DNA from: Dorea_A amylophila
Lineage (GTDB): Bacteria > Bacillota > Clostridia > Lachnospirales > Lachnospiraceae
Reading direction: 5' to 3'
Length of the DNA: 64,000 nucleotides
NCBI RefSeq assembly: GCF_025567265.1
Contig: NZ_JAOQJW010000021.1
Location: 6,938 to 70,937, forward strand
The position numbers and the translations under genes are program-made. Below are positions 14,781 to 21,552 of this stretch, one piece after another. A model generated the notes under the pieces. That model saw only the letters and a program-made list of their open reading frames with translations. It was not told where the DNA came from and ran no database searches. Position 1 is the first letter of the stretch; each line of letters begins with the position of its first letter.

Positions 14781-16157
14781 TTAAGAAATGACATCACCCT
14801 CATGTACGTCTTTTCCTGTCAGTGCAATGTGGTCATAATTGGACAGACCATAATCATTTCCACTTTGTACAATATAGTAATCATCGCTTTCGCATAAAAT
14901 CTGTACCTGACGGAATACCGCATACCCCCGGTTGATATTATAAACTCCCTTTAATTGCTTTGTTTCTGATAATTGATAAGTATCTGAAGAGCCTGCTTTT
15001 TTTAAGGTTGTATTTTTTTCAAAATCATCCGGATCAACATAGACAGAACCGGTCTGTGTATCGCGGTAATAGATATCAACAGCCTGAAATTCTGCATTCT
15101 CTTTCCCGGTATCGATCAATACACCGGTACTGTTACTATTTCCGCCCTGGGTAAGATAATCTTCCGGAATTACATAGAAGTCCTTCTTTGTAATCGCTGA
15201 TTTCGGTATTTTAAGTCCGGACTGATCTTCGAGTATCAGTTCTACGTCAACAAAACGATCCTGGGCATAGCGTACCATCGAAGAATCAAATGCAAGATAT
15301 CCGAGATAAGACCCTTTTACTTTTTTCATGGAAAATGCAGCGGTCATAGTTTCATTATCTTTTGGAAAACGTACATGGACACTAGAAGAATCTTTCAACT
15401 CTTTTGCACACTCTTTGGTTAAAGGAATAACCAAAGTCCAGTCATCATCTTTGATTAATTTGTATACCGGGGTGCCGGATTTAATCCGGGTATTGTTCTT
15501 CTGCTCTTTTTTACGATAGCCTTCTTTGCTTAACATATCAGGGGTTACATCATCCGCAGTAGTTTTTTCGAATCCGTCCACATAATAACATATGATACCG
15601 TCAGAATCCGCAGAAAACACATGAAGTCCGTCGGTATCTGTATCGGTCAGAGCAGCAAGCTGAGTCTGACGGTTCTGATTTGATTTTCCATCCAGCACAC
15701 TTGAGATATTACTTTTTAATGTATATACATCTCCGAAACTTTCATCAGAATAATTTTCGCAGAAAGTCTGGGTCTTCTGACGTATATTGTTCTGCTCAAC
15801 GGAGGTTAATTTCTGACTTTTTCCTGATTTTGATTCAAACTGTAACTTGTGGTCAGAAAGAGAATAAATCTGTGTTTTAGCACCGACTTTACTACCGGCT
15901 GAAACAAAGTAATTAACGTATCCATTGTCTTCGGAGCGGATTACTGTTTCATTACGGATGGCAAGACCGGTATAGGAATTGTCTTTGAGAATGGATCCTT
16001 CCCGAACCTCATAAACAGAAATATGTTTTTCTGTCAGATACATTAATACAGTTACAACAAGATAAATAAATATAACACCAAAAATGATGATCCCAATATT
16101 TAAATGTTTTTTCTTCTGATATACTTTTATATTTGATGATTGCGTGTTTCCAGCCAA
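14781..16157 (-). CDS. HlyD-like membrane-anchored adaptor protein
   Basis: A 458-residue protein with a Lys-rich cytoplasmic start, one membrane segment (about 24-42, IGIIIFGVIFIYLVV) and a long extracytoplasmic part. It opens with a lipoyl/barrel-sandwich-like half motif (SILKDNSYTGLAIRNETVIRSEDNGYVNYFVSAGSKVGAKT) and later carries the second half (IKSGTPVYKLIKDD...WTLVIPL). This fits HlyD/membrane-fusion adaptors. No ABC or MFS transporter is next to it; the neighbours are ylmE-sepF (31 bases downstream) and a radical SAM gene. Such orphans sit beside the ylm cluster in Lachnospiraceae as far as I recall. A role in division or envelope is inference; export adaptor is the family default. 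Confidence 0.72.
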   Translation of the reverse strand: MAGNTQSSNIKVYQKKKHLNIGIIIFGVIFIYLVVTVLMYLTEKHISVYEVREGSILKDNSYTGLAIRNETVIRSEDNGYVNYFVSAGSKVGAKTQIYSLSDHKLQFESKSGKSQKLTSVEQNNIRQKTQTFCENYSDESFGDVYTLKSNISSVLDGKSNQNRQTQLAALTDTDTDGLHVFSADSDGIICYYVDGFEKTTADDVTPDMLSKEGYRKKEQKNNTRIKSGTPVYKLIKDDDWTLVIPLTKECAKELKDSSSVHVRFPKDNETMTAAFSMKKVKGSYLGYLAFDSSMVRYAQDRFVDVELILEDQSGLKIPKSAITKKDFYVIPEDYLTQGGNSNSTGVLIDTGKENAEFQAVDIYYRDTQTGSVYVDPDDFEKNTTLKKAGSSDTYQLSETKQLKGVYNINRGYAVFRQVQILCESDDYYIVQSGNDYGLSNYDHIALTGKDVHEGDVIS

Positions 16158-16175
16158 ATTTCCGGCCTCCTATCT

Positions 16176-17126
16176 TTATTGCTTTAACATACGTAACGCT
16201 GATCCATTTAAATAGTGAAATGCCTTTCCCTGATAACTTTGCCTTTCTGTCATGATTTCAAATAGTTCATCTCTTAACTTCCACCAGCTGGTGTCCCAGT
16301 TACAGAATACAGCATCCTTTTCCGGAATACGGCTGAACAGGCGCTCAATTGCAATATCCGGTCTCAGATATTCCAGAAACAGGATGAGGCGGTTCAGGTA
16401 CTCTTCTTTTTTACATAGAGATATTGTACCATTTTCATACGCTTCGCACAACTTTGTATTCTTAGCAATATAAAGAGAATGTGCCTTTACGATCTGTACC
16501 GGAAGTGCAGATAATATTTTTGCCGTTTCAATGCTGTCATCCAGATCATCTCCCGGAAGATTCAGGATTACATGGGTACAGATATCGAAAGAATATTTGT
16601 TGATATGCAGGACCGCATCGATAAATTCCGCAAGAGAATGACCTCTTGATATTTGTTTTAAGGTATGATAATTCACTGTTTGAAGTCCGAGTTCGACCGT
16701 AATCTGGATTCCGGTTTTTTCCCGGACTGTATGTAATACATCCAGGTAGTCATCCCGTATACAATCCGGACGTGTAGAGACGGCAATTTCAACAATATCA
16801 GGAACGCGGGATGCTTCCTCGATATATGAACGGAATATTTCAAGCGGTAAAAATGTATTCGTAAAGTTCTGAAAATACGCAATAAACTTATGCGCATGAT
16901 AACGTTTTTCAATGTAGTCGCGAGTCCTAAGAAGCTGTTCTGTGACAGATACGGCAGAGTCCATTGCTTCAAATCCGGTTCCCTTTTCTGCACAGAACGA
17001 ACAGCCGTTTCCGTTAATTCTATTTGGACAGCTGACCGGGAGGTTTACCGGAAGTTTATATACTTTTTCTCCATATCTTTCTTTGAGATATTGTGAATAT
17101 GGATAATATTTTTCACTTTTATCCAT
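16176..17126 (-). CDS. TIGR01212-family radical SAM protein (YtqA-like)
   Basis: A 316-residue radical SAM enzyme related to Elp3/YtqA. The Fe-S cysteines lie in CPNRINGNGCSFC (about 32-44), the unusual C-x8-C-x2-C spacing characteristic of this family. Other marks are AYFQNFTNT (about 84-92) and VELGLQTVNYHTLKQISRGH. The C-terminal part (from about 220) is the family-specific region. ATG 17126 has GGAAAGGA upstream. It ends 19 bases before the HlyD-like gene starts. The reaction is unknown; a tRNA or rRNA modification is often suggested for the group. Confidence 0.88.
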   Translation of the reverse strand: MDKSEKYYPYSQYLKERYGEKVYKLPVNLPVSCPNRINGNGCSFCAEKGTGFEAMDSAVSVTEQLLRTRDYIEKRYHAHKFIAYFQNFTNTFLPLEIFRSYIEEASRVPDIVEIAVSTRPDCIRDDYLDVLHTVREKTGIQITVELGLQTVNYHTLKQISRGHSLAEFIDAVLHINKYSFDICTHVILNLPGDDLDDSIETAKILSALPVQIVKAHSLYIAKNTKLCEAYENGTISLCKKEEYLNRLILFLEYLRPDIAIERLFSRIPEKDAVFCNWDTSWWKLRDELFEIMTERQSYQGKAFHYLNGSALRMLKQ

Positions 17127-17206
17127 GATAAAAATCCTTTCCGCAATGTATAATCCCACTTTTTCCGGCAATACTATTATCATTCGATAAAAGGAGGATT
17201 ACTCAG

Positions 17207-17407
17207 ATGAAATGGTTTGATAACACTGCATTGACGCTTGTGATCATCGGTGCACTTAACTGGCTTCTGGTTGGTATATTTAAACTGGACATCGTAGCCG
17301 TAATCTTTGGAAATCTCACATGGATTTCCAGAATTATTTATACCATTATCGGTCTATGTGGACTTTATCTCATCAGCCTTTATGGAAGAATCGGAAGTTC
17401 ATCCTAA
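17207..17407 (+). CDS. DUF378 small membrane protein
   Basis: A 66-residue protein with two membrane segments (about 8-27 and 37-58) separated by a short loop, matching DUF378 (YuzA-like). The motif GALNWLLVGIF is typical. AAAGGAGG lies 10 bases before the ATG. It is a single gene, divergent from the radical SAM gene and convergent with dacF. No function is known. Confidence 0.9.
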   Translation: MKWFDNTALTLVIIGALNWLLVGIFKLDIVAVIFGNLTWISRIIYTIIGLCGLYLISLYGRIGSSS

Positions 17408-17409
17408 AA

Positions 17410-17446
17410 AAGGGGTATCCGTATTATGGATGCCCCTTCTATATTT
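17410..17446. terminator. Bidirectional terminator between DUF378 and dacF
   Basis: AAGGGGTATCC (17410-17420) pairs with GGATGCCCCTT (17428-17438), with A residues on the left and T-rich sequence on the right, so it works for both converging genes. Confidence 0.85.
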
Positions 17447-17453
17447 TTACATA

Positions 17454-18434
17454 TTATTTTTCAGGAATTGCTTCCACAATTGCTGTCATATCTTTATAAA
17501 GCAATGGCTTTGTATCAGCATTCATTACAATAGAGATATATGGATGATTGTTCTCATCCTCTGTAAGAAGAACGAGACAATTCCCGGCCAGCTTGGTTGT
17601 TCCTGTTTTTCCGCCGATGACAGTTACATTATCTGGTTTTTCTGCTTCACCGGTAGCATAAAAATTAGTAGGTTCCCAGGTAATACTTCTTACAGCACCA
17701 CTACTTCCGGTAACCTTTGCGGTATGTGATTTTGATTTGATGATTTTGACAAAATCATCATTTTTAATGCATTCATTAAAAATGAGATAAAGGTCATAAG
17801 CAGTTGTATAATGGTCGTCATTATGAAGACCATTAGAATTTACAAAATGTGTGCCTGTTGCCATTAACTTTTTCGCTTCTTTATTCATCATTTTGGCAAA
17901 TCCATCCATACTTCCGCCCACATATTCTGCAATTGCTGTTGCATTGTCATTTCCGGAATGAAGTAACAGACCATATAATAAATCGGATAATGTAATCTTA
18001 TCGCCAGCCTGTATTCCGCAAGTTGCTTCGTCAGCAGCAAAGCTGTTCATATCGGCATTCTGAGACACTGTAACAACGTCTGACAGATCAGCGTTTTCCA
18101 AAGCAACCAGAGCAGTCATAAGCTTGGTTGTACTTGCCGGATAGATTTTATCAAACATTTGATAGGAAAAGTCAACTTTTTCCCCGTCAACATCAAACAA
18201 GGCTGCTGAATGAAGTGTATCTGTTTCGGCAGAGGTAATCCCTTTCAGATTGACATCACCAGATGCAACACACAGATCAGAAGCAAATAAATCACCTGTA
18301 TACAGATTTTTGTTATAATTTTCGATTTCATAATCTGCTACTACATTCTTTGAACCAAAACCACAACCGGTTGTCACCATTGCCGTCAATGACAGCATAG
18401 CTATTAATTTTGAGTATTTACCGATACATTTCAC
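17454..18434 (-). CDS. D-alanyl-D-alanine carboxypeptidase (DacF-like)
   Basis: A 326-residue low-molecular-weight penicillin-binding protein that trims the terminal D-Ala from peptidoglycan stem peptides. The signal segment ends in MVTTGCGFG, a plausible lipobox with lipidated Cys near residue 24, so it is likely membrane-anchored as a lipoprotein rather than by a C-terminal helix. The active-site motifs are complete: SxxK in PASTTKLM (about 100-107), SxN in HSGNDNA (about 158), and KTG in GGKTGTTKLAG (about 274-284). The gene overlaps mgsA by 17 bases and follows rodA, placing it in the shape operon. A terminator follows. Confidence 0.93.
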   Translation of the reverse strand: MKCIGKYSKLIAMLSLTAMVTTGCGFGSKNVVADYEIENYNKNLYTGDLFASDLCVASGDVNLKGITSAETDTLHSAALFDVDGEKVDFSYQMFDKIYPASTTKLMTALVALENADLSDVVTVSQNADMNSFAADEATCGIQAGDKITLSDLLYGLLLHSGNDNATAIAEYVGGSMDGFAKMMNKEAKKLMATGTHFVNSNGLHNDDHYTTAYDLYLIFNECIKNDDFVKIIKSKSHTAKVTGSSGAVRSITWEPTNFYATGEAEKPDNVTVIGGKTGTTKLAGNCLVLLTEDENNHPYISIVMNADTKPLLYKDMTAIVEAIPEK

Positions 18435-18813
18435 GCCAGTCTAAATCTCCTCTGTCAATTGCTAAGATAATAATTTCTGCTGTTGCAAGATTCGTTGCCA
18501 GCGGAATATTATAAGTGTCGCACATACGGATCACATCATTAAGATCCGGGTCGTGAGGTTTTGGATTGGAAGGCTCTCTCAAAAAGATCAGAGCATCAAT
18601 ATCATTCTGCGCAATCTGCGCTCCTAACTGCTGCTTTCCTCCTAAGGGACCGGCCAGATATTTATGAACTTTCAGGTTTGTAACTTCTTCAATTAATCTC
18701 CCTGTCGTTCCTGTAGCATAAAGACTGTGTTTGCTTAAAATTCCTCTATATGCGATACAGAAATTTTGCATCAGTGCTTTTTTTGAATCATGTGCTATCA
18801 GACCTATATTCAT
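18418..18813 (-). CDS. mgsA: Methylglyoxal synthase
   Basis: Converts dihydroxyacetone phosphate to methylglyoxal and phosphate, an overflow bypass of glycolysis. The 131-residue protein has the family pattern: GLIAHDSKK (catalytic His/Asp and Lys at the N-terminus), YATGTTGRLI (phosphate-binding), AGPLGGKQQLGAQI, catalytic Asp in NDIDALIFLREP, and PLATNLATAEI. ATG 18813 has AAGGAG 8 bases upstream; GTG 18822 is less likely. It lies between rodA and dacF and overlaps dacF, an arrangement repeated in Clostridia. Confidence 0.96.
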   Translation of the reverse strand: MNIGLIAHDSKKALMQNFCIAYRGILSKHSLYATGTTGRLIEEVTNLKVHKYLAGPLGGKQQLGAQIAQNDIDALIFLREPSNPKPHDPDLNDVIRMCDTYNIPLATNLATAEIIILAIDRGDLDWREMYR

Positions 18814-18825
18814 ATTATTCACTCC

Positions 18826-19950
18826 TTACTGGTATTTTTTAGGTTGTAATCCTACGTTCAAGACTAATCCAATTCCAATATATAAACTTACAAGAGATGT
18901 CAGTCCATAACTTACAAAAGGTAATGGTACTCCAGTATTAGGTAATATCTTGGTGGCAACACCAATGTTAATAAAACTTTGTATGCCAATCAGTCCCCCA
19001 ACACCACAGCATATGATTCTTCCTGCAAGGTCTTGCGATCGTATCCCAACTAAAATACATTGTATCACAATTAATAGTAAGAACGCAATAATTATACAAC
19101 CTCCGACAAAACCTAATTCTTCACCAATGATCGCGAAAATGAAATCTGTCTGTGGTTCAAGAATGAAATTACCGTTTTTTACGGATGTGGTCGTGTTATT
19201 ATCCAGCCCTTTTCCTGTTAGCTGACCGGAACCAATTGCCATGACAGAGTTTTTCTGCTGGTAAGCTTCATCACTTTCATATTTTTCGGGTTCGATAAAA
19301 GCAAGGATACGCTTCTGCTGATAATCCTTTAAAAGCTTCTGGTCAGGCTGAACAACGATACTTAAAAAGATGACTGCGACCGGTATTAATATGACAAGGA
19401 CGGTACCGATGAATTTATAACTTAGTCCGGCTACATAGATCATAAGACAGATCATAAGAGCGGTACAAATGGTTGTGGACAGGTTTGGCTCAATTAAGAT
19501 CAATACCAGCGGAATACCTGCGAGGACAGCATATTTCAACAGTGTAAATTTATCATTGATATCTTCTTCGTGTTCCATCAAAAATTTTGCAAAAAATATG
19601 ATCAGTAATATTTTTGCAAGTTCTGAAGGCTGGAATTGGATAAAGCCTACCTTGATCCAGCGGGTTGCACCATTTACATTCTCACCAAATAATTTTACTG
19701 CAGTAAGCATAATGATAGAAAGTATATACAATACCCAATAAAAATTTATGATCCACATATAGTCAATCAGTGACACGATGATCATAGCCGCAAGACCTAT
19801 CACGACACCAAGAATCTGTTTGTTCTGAAGAGATTCTTTTGCACTGCCTACGACTAAGATACCGAAAATGGATAAAATACCTACAAGTGCAACAATTCCG
19901 AATTTGTAATTTTTCCAGTTATATGGTTTTGTAAATCTATGTGATCTCAC
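18826..19950 (-). CDS. rodA: Rod-shape peptidoglycan glycosyltransferase RodA (SEDS)
   Basis: RodA polymerises glycan strands from lipid II during elongation, paired with PBP2. The 374-residue protein has about ten membrane segments and SEDS marks: GATRWIKVGFIQFQPSELAKI (about 98-118, with the Trp-Ile and Pro-Ser-Glu core), LILIEPNLSTT with the catalytic-type Asp position replaced in this stretch by Asn (EPNLST; most SEDS have EPDLGT), and PLPFVSYGLTSL near the C-terminus. It overlaps minE by 4 bases. Identity as RodA rather than FtsW/SpoVE rests on its place between minCDE/mre and the PBP2 gene. Confidence 0.9.
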   Translation of the reverse strand: MRSHRFTKPYNWKNYKFGIVALVGILSIFGILVVGSAKESLQNKQILGVVIGLAAMIIVSLIDYMWIINFYWVLYILSIIMLTAVKLFGENVNGATRWIKVGFIQFQPSELAKILLIIFFAKFLMEHEEDINDKFTLLKYAVLAGIPLVLILIEPNLSTTICTALMICLMIYVAGLSYKFIGTVLVILIPVAVIFLSIVVQPDQKLLKDYQQKRILAFIEPEKYESDEAYQQKNSVMAIGSGQLTGKGLDNNTTTSVKNGNFILEPQTDFIFAIIGEELGFVGGCIIIAFLLLIVIQCILVGIRSQDLAGRIICCGVGGLIGIQSFINIGVATKILPNTGVPLPFVSYGLTSLVSLYIGIGLVLNVGLQPKKYQ

Positions 19951-20159
19951 GTTTCTTCTCCTGCTATTCTTATCACTATCTGTGAACGGTTAATCTCTAC
20001 TTGAAAATCATCTTCTGTAAGTTCCACGTATTTGGAAAGGGTTTGATATAAGTCCCGGCAGATATGATCATAAACGGAAGGCGTACATTGTACCCGATCC
20101 GATACGACCAATGCGCGGAGACGGTTTTTTGCAATGGATACGGAAGAGCTTTTCAACAT
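19947..20159 (-). CDS. minE: Cell division topological specificity factor MinE (short N-terminus)
   Basis: MinE stimulates MinD ATPase and restricts MinCD from midcell. The product is only 70 residues. It begins MLKSSSVSIAKNRLRALVVSDR, corresponding to the anti-MinCD helix, and continues with the topological-specificity domain (CTPSVYDHICRDLYQTLSKYVEL). The first dozen residues seen in other MinE proteins, the amphipathic membrane-targeting segment, are missing. AGGAGG lies about 10 bases before the ATG and the minD stop is just upstream, so the start cannot be moved. It overlaps rodA by 4 bases. Confidence 0.9.
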   Translation of the reverse strand: MLKSSSVSIAKNRLRALVVSDRVQCTPSVYDHICRDLYQTLSKYVELTEDDFQVEINRSQIVIRIAGEET

Positions 20160-20171
20160 ATTCAGGGCCTC

Positions 20172-20963
20172 CTAATTCTTCTTGAATACATGTGAGATCC
20201 TTGAGAAGAATCCCTTTCCGGTATCAAGATTTATATAAGGAACTTCCAATCCCAGAATACGCTTACAAATATTTAAATATCCTTTTCCTGCCGTTGAATC
20301 GAGACCAATTACCGGTTCCCCCTGGTTAGTCCCGATAACAACCTGTTCGTCATCAGGAAGGATTCCGATTAAAGGTACCGAGAGGATTTCGGTGACATCA
20401 TCAACGGACATCATATCTCCCCGCTTCACCATGTCCATCCGGATGCGGTTGATGATCAGGTCAATCTTACGGATCTGATTCTGTTCCAGAAGTCCAATGA
20501 TACGGTCAGCATCACGAATGGATGATACTTCCGGAGTTGTAACAACTAATGCACGGTCAGCACCGGCAATGGCATTTTGAAAGCCTTGTTCAATACCGGC
20601 CGGACAATCCAAAAGTATGTAGTCAAATTCTTCTTTTAATTCAGAAGTGAGCTTTTTCATCTGTTCCGGTGATACCGCCGACTTGTCTTTTGTCTGGGCG
20701 GACGGGAGCAGATATAGATTTTCATATCGGCTGTCACGGATCAATGCCTGTTTCAAGCGGCATCCGCCGGTCACAACATCGACCAGATTATATACGACCA
20801 GATTTTCCATGCCCATCACAACATCCAGATTCCGCAGCCCTAGATCAGTATCTATGATCACTACCTTTTTGCCAAGCTTCGATAAACCTGCTCCTACATT
20901 TGCAGTTGTAGTCGTCTTTCCAACTCCACCTTTTCCTGATGTAATTACGATAACTTCGCCCAT
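20172..20963 (-). CDS. minD: Septum site-determining ATPase MinD
   Basis: MinD is a membrane-associated ATPase that recruits MinC. The 263-residue protein has the deviant Walker A KGGVGKTTTTANV (residues 11-23), DTDLGLRNLDVVMG, the Walker B region YILLDCPAGIEQGF, and the C-terminal amphipathic membrane helix KGFFSRISHVFKKN. It overlaps minC by 19 bases and precedes minE by 12. AGGAGG precedes the ATG. Confidence 0.98.
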   Translation of the reverse strand: MGEVIVITSGKGGVGKTTTTANVGAGLSKLGKKVVIIDTDLGLRNLDVVMGMENLVVYNLVDVVTGGCRLKQALIRDSRYENLYLLPSAQTKDKSAVSPEQMKKLTSELKEEFDYILLDCPAGIEQGFQNAIAGADRALVVTTPEVSSIRDADRIIGLLEQNQIRKIDLIINRIRMDMVKRGDMMSVDDVTEILSVPLIGILPDDEQVVIGTNQGEPVIGLDSTAGKGYLNICKRILGLEVPYINLDTGKGFFSRISHVFKKN

Positions 20964-21535
20964 GAATAACTTCCTCCTATAACTGGTTTTACTTTTACTT
21001 CTCCTATACGCAGTTTTTTCGACTGCATACGGAGAGCTGCTATGACAGCATCTCTGCGTCCGGAGGCACCTGCGATCACCGTACCGTATATGGTACCGGT
21101 TACAATTACATTTCCTTTGGATGCAACGGTAGCACCTTCTTCGATATCACCTATGATCACAATGCTCTGTTCGGACTCAAGAACCTGTCTTCCTCTTAAT
21201 GTACCCTTATAGAACTGCCCGTCTTTTTCATGGATGGCTTCAAGGCTTTCGTCCAGCATTTTTTTATGGACTTGTTCTGTAACAGTATTTTTCTCAATGA
21301 TACAAAGTATTTCGATATTGGCAGCTGATTCAATTTCTCTTGTCAGCTGCCGCTCTTCATCTTCTGTGAAAGAACGGCCTTCATATTCCACAGCCATTTT
21401 TGCGTGAGCAAAGAACCTGGAAGCAGATTGGAATTTCTTTTTTACGACTTCCAGAAGTTCCTCGAATGAAATGTCTGAATCAAAATAAATAGTGATGCCG
21501 TATTTGTTACTCTTGATGAGCACCTGGTCTTTCAC
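20945..21535 (-). CDS. minC: Septum site-determining protein MinC
   Basis: MinC inhibits FtsZ assembly away from midcell when brought to the membrane by MinD. The 196-residue protein has an N-terminal domain (about 1-95) and a C-terminal beta-helix (about 112-190) with the Gly-rich turn repeats SIVIIGDIEEGATVASKGNV, GTIYGTVIAGASG and VIAALRMQSKKLRIG. The start is GTG 21535 with AAAGGATG upstream. Order minC-minD-minE downstream of the mre/PBP2 genes fits the clostridial shape cluster. Confidence 0.95.
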   Translation of the reverse strand: MKDQVLIKSNKYGITIYFDSDISFEELLEVVKKKFQSASRFFAHAKMAVEYEGRSFTEDEERQLTREIESAANIEILCIIEKNTVTEQVHKKMLDESLEAIHEKDGQFYKGTLRGRQVLESEQSIVIIGDIEEGATVASKGNVIVTGTIYGTVIAGASGRRDAVIAALRMQSKKLRIGEVKVKPVIGGSYSWAKLS

Positions 21536-21552
21536 ATAGAATCATCCTTTCT

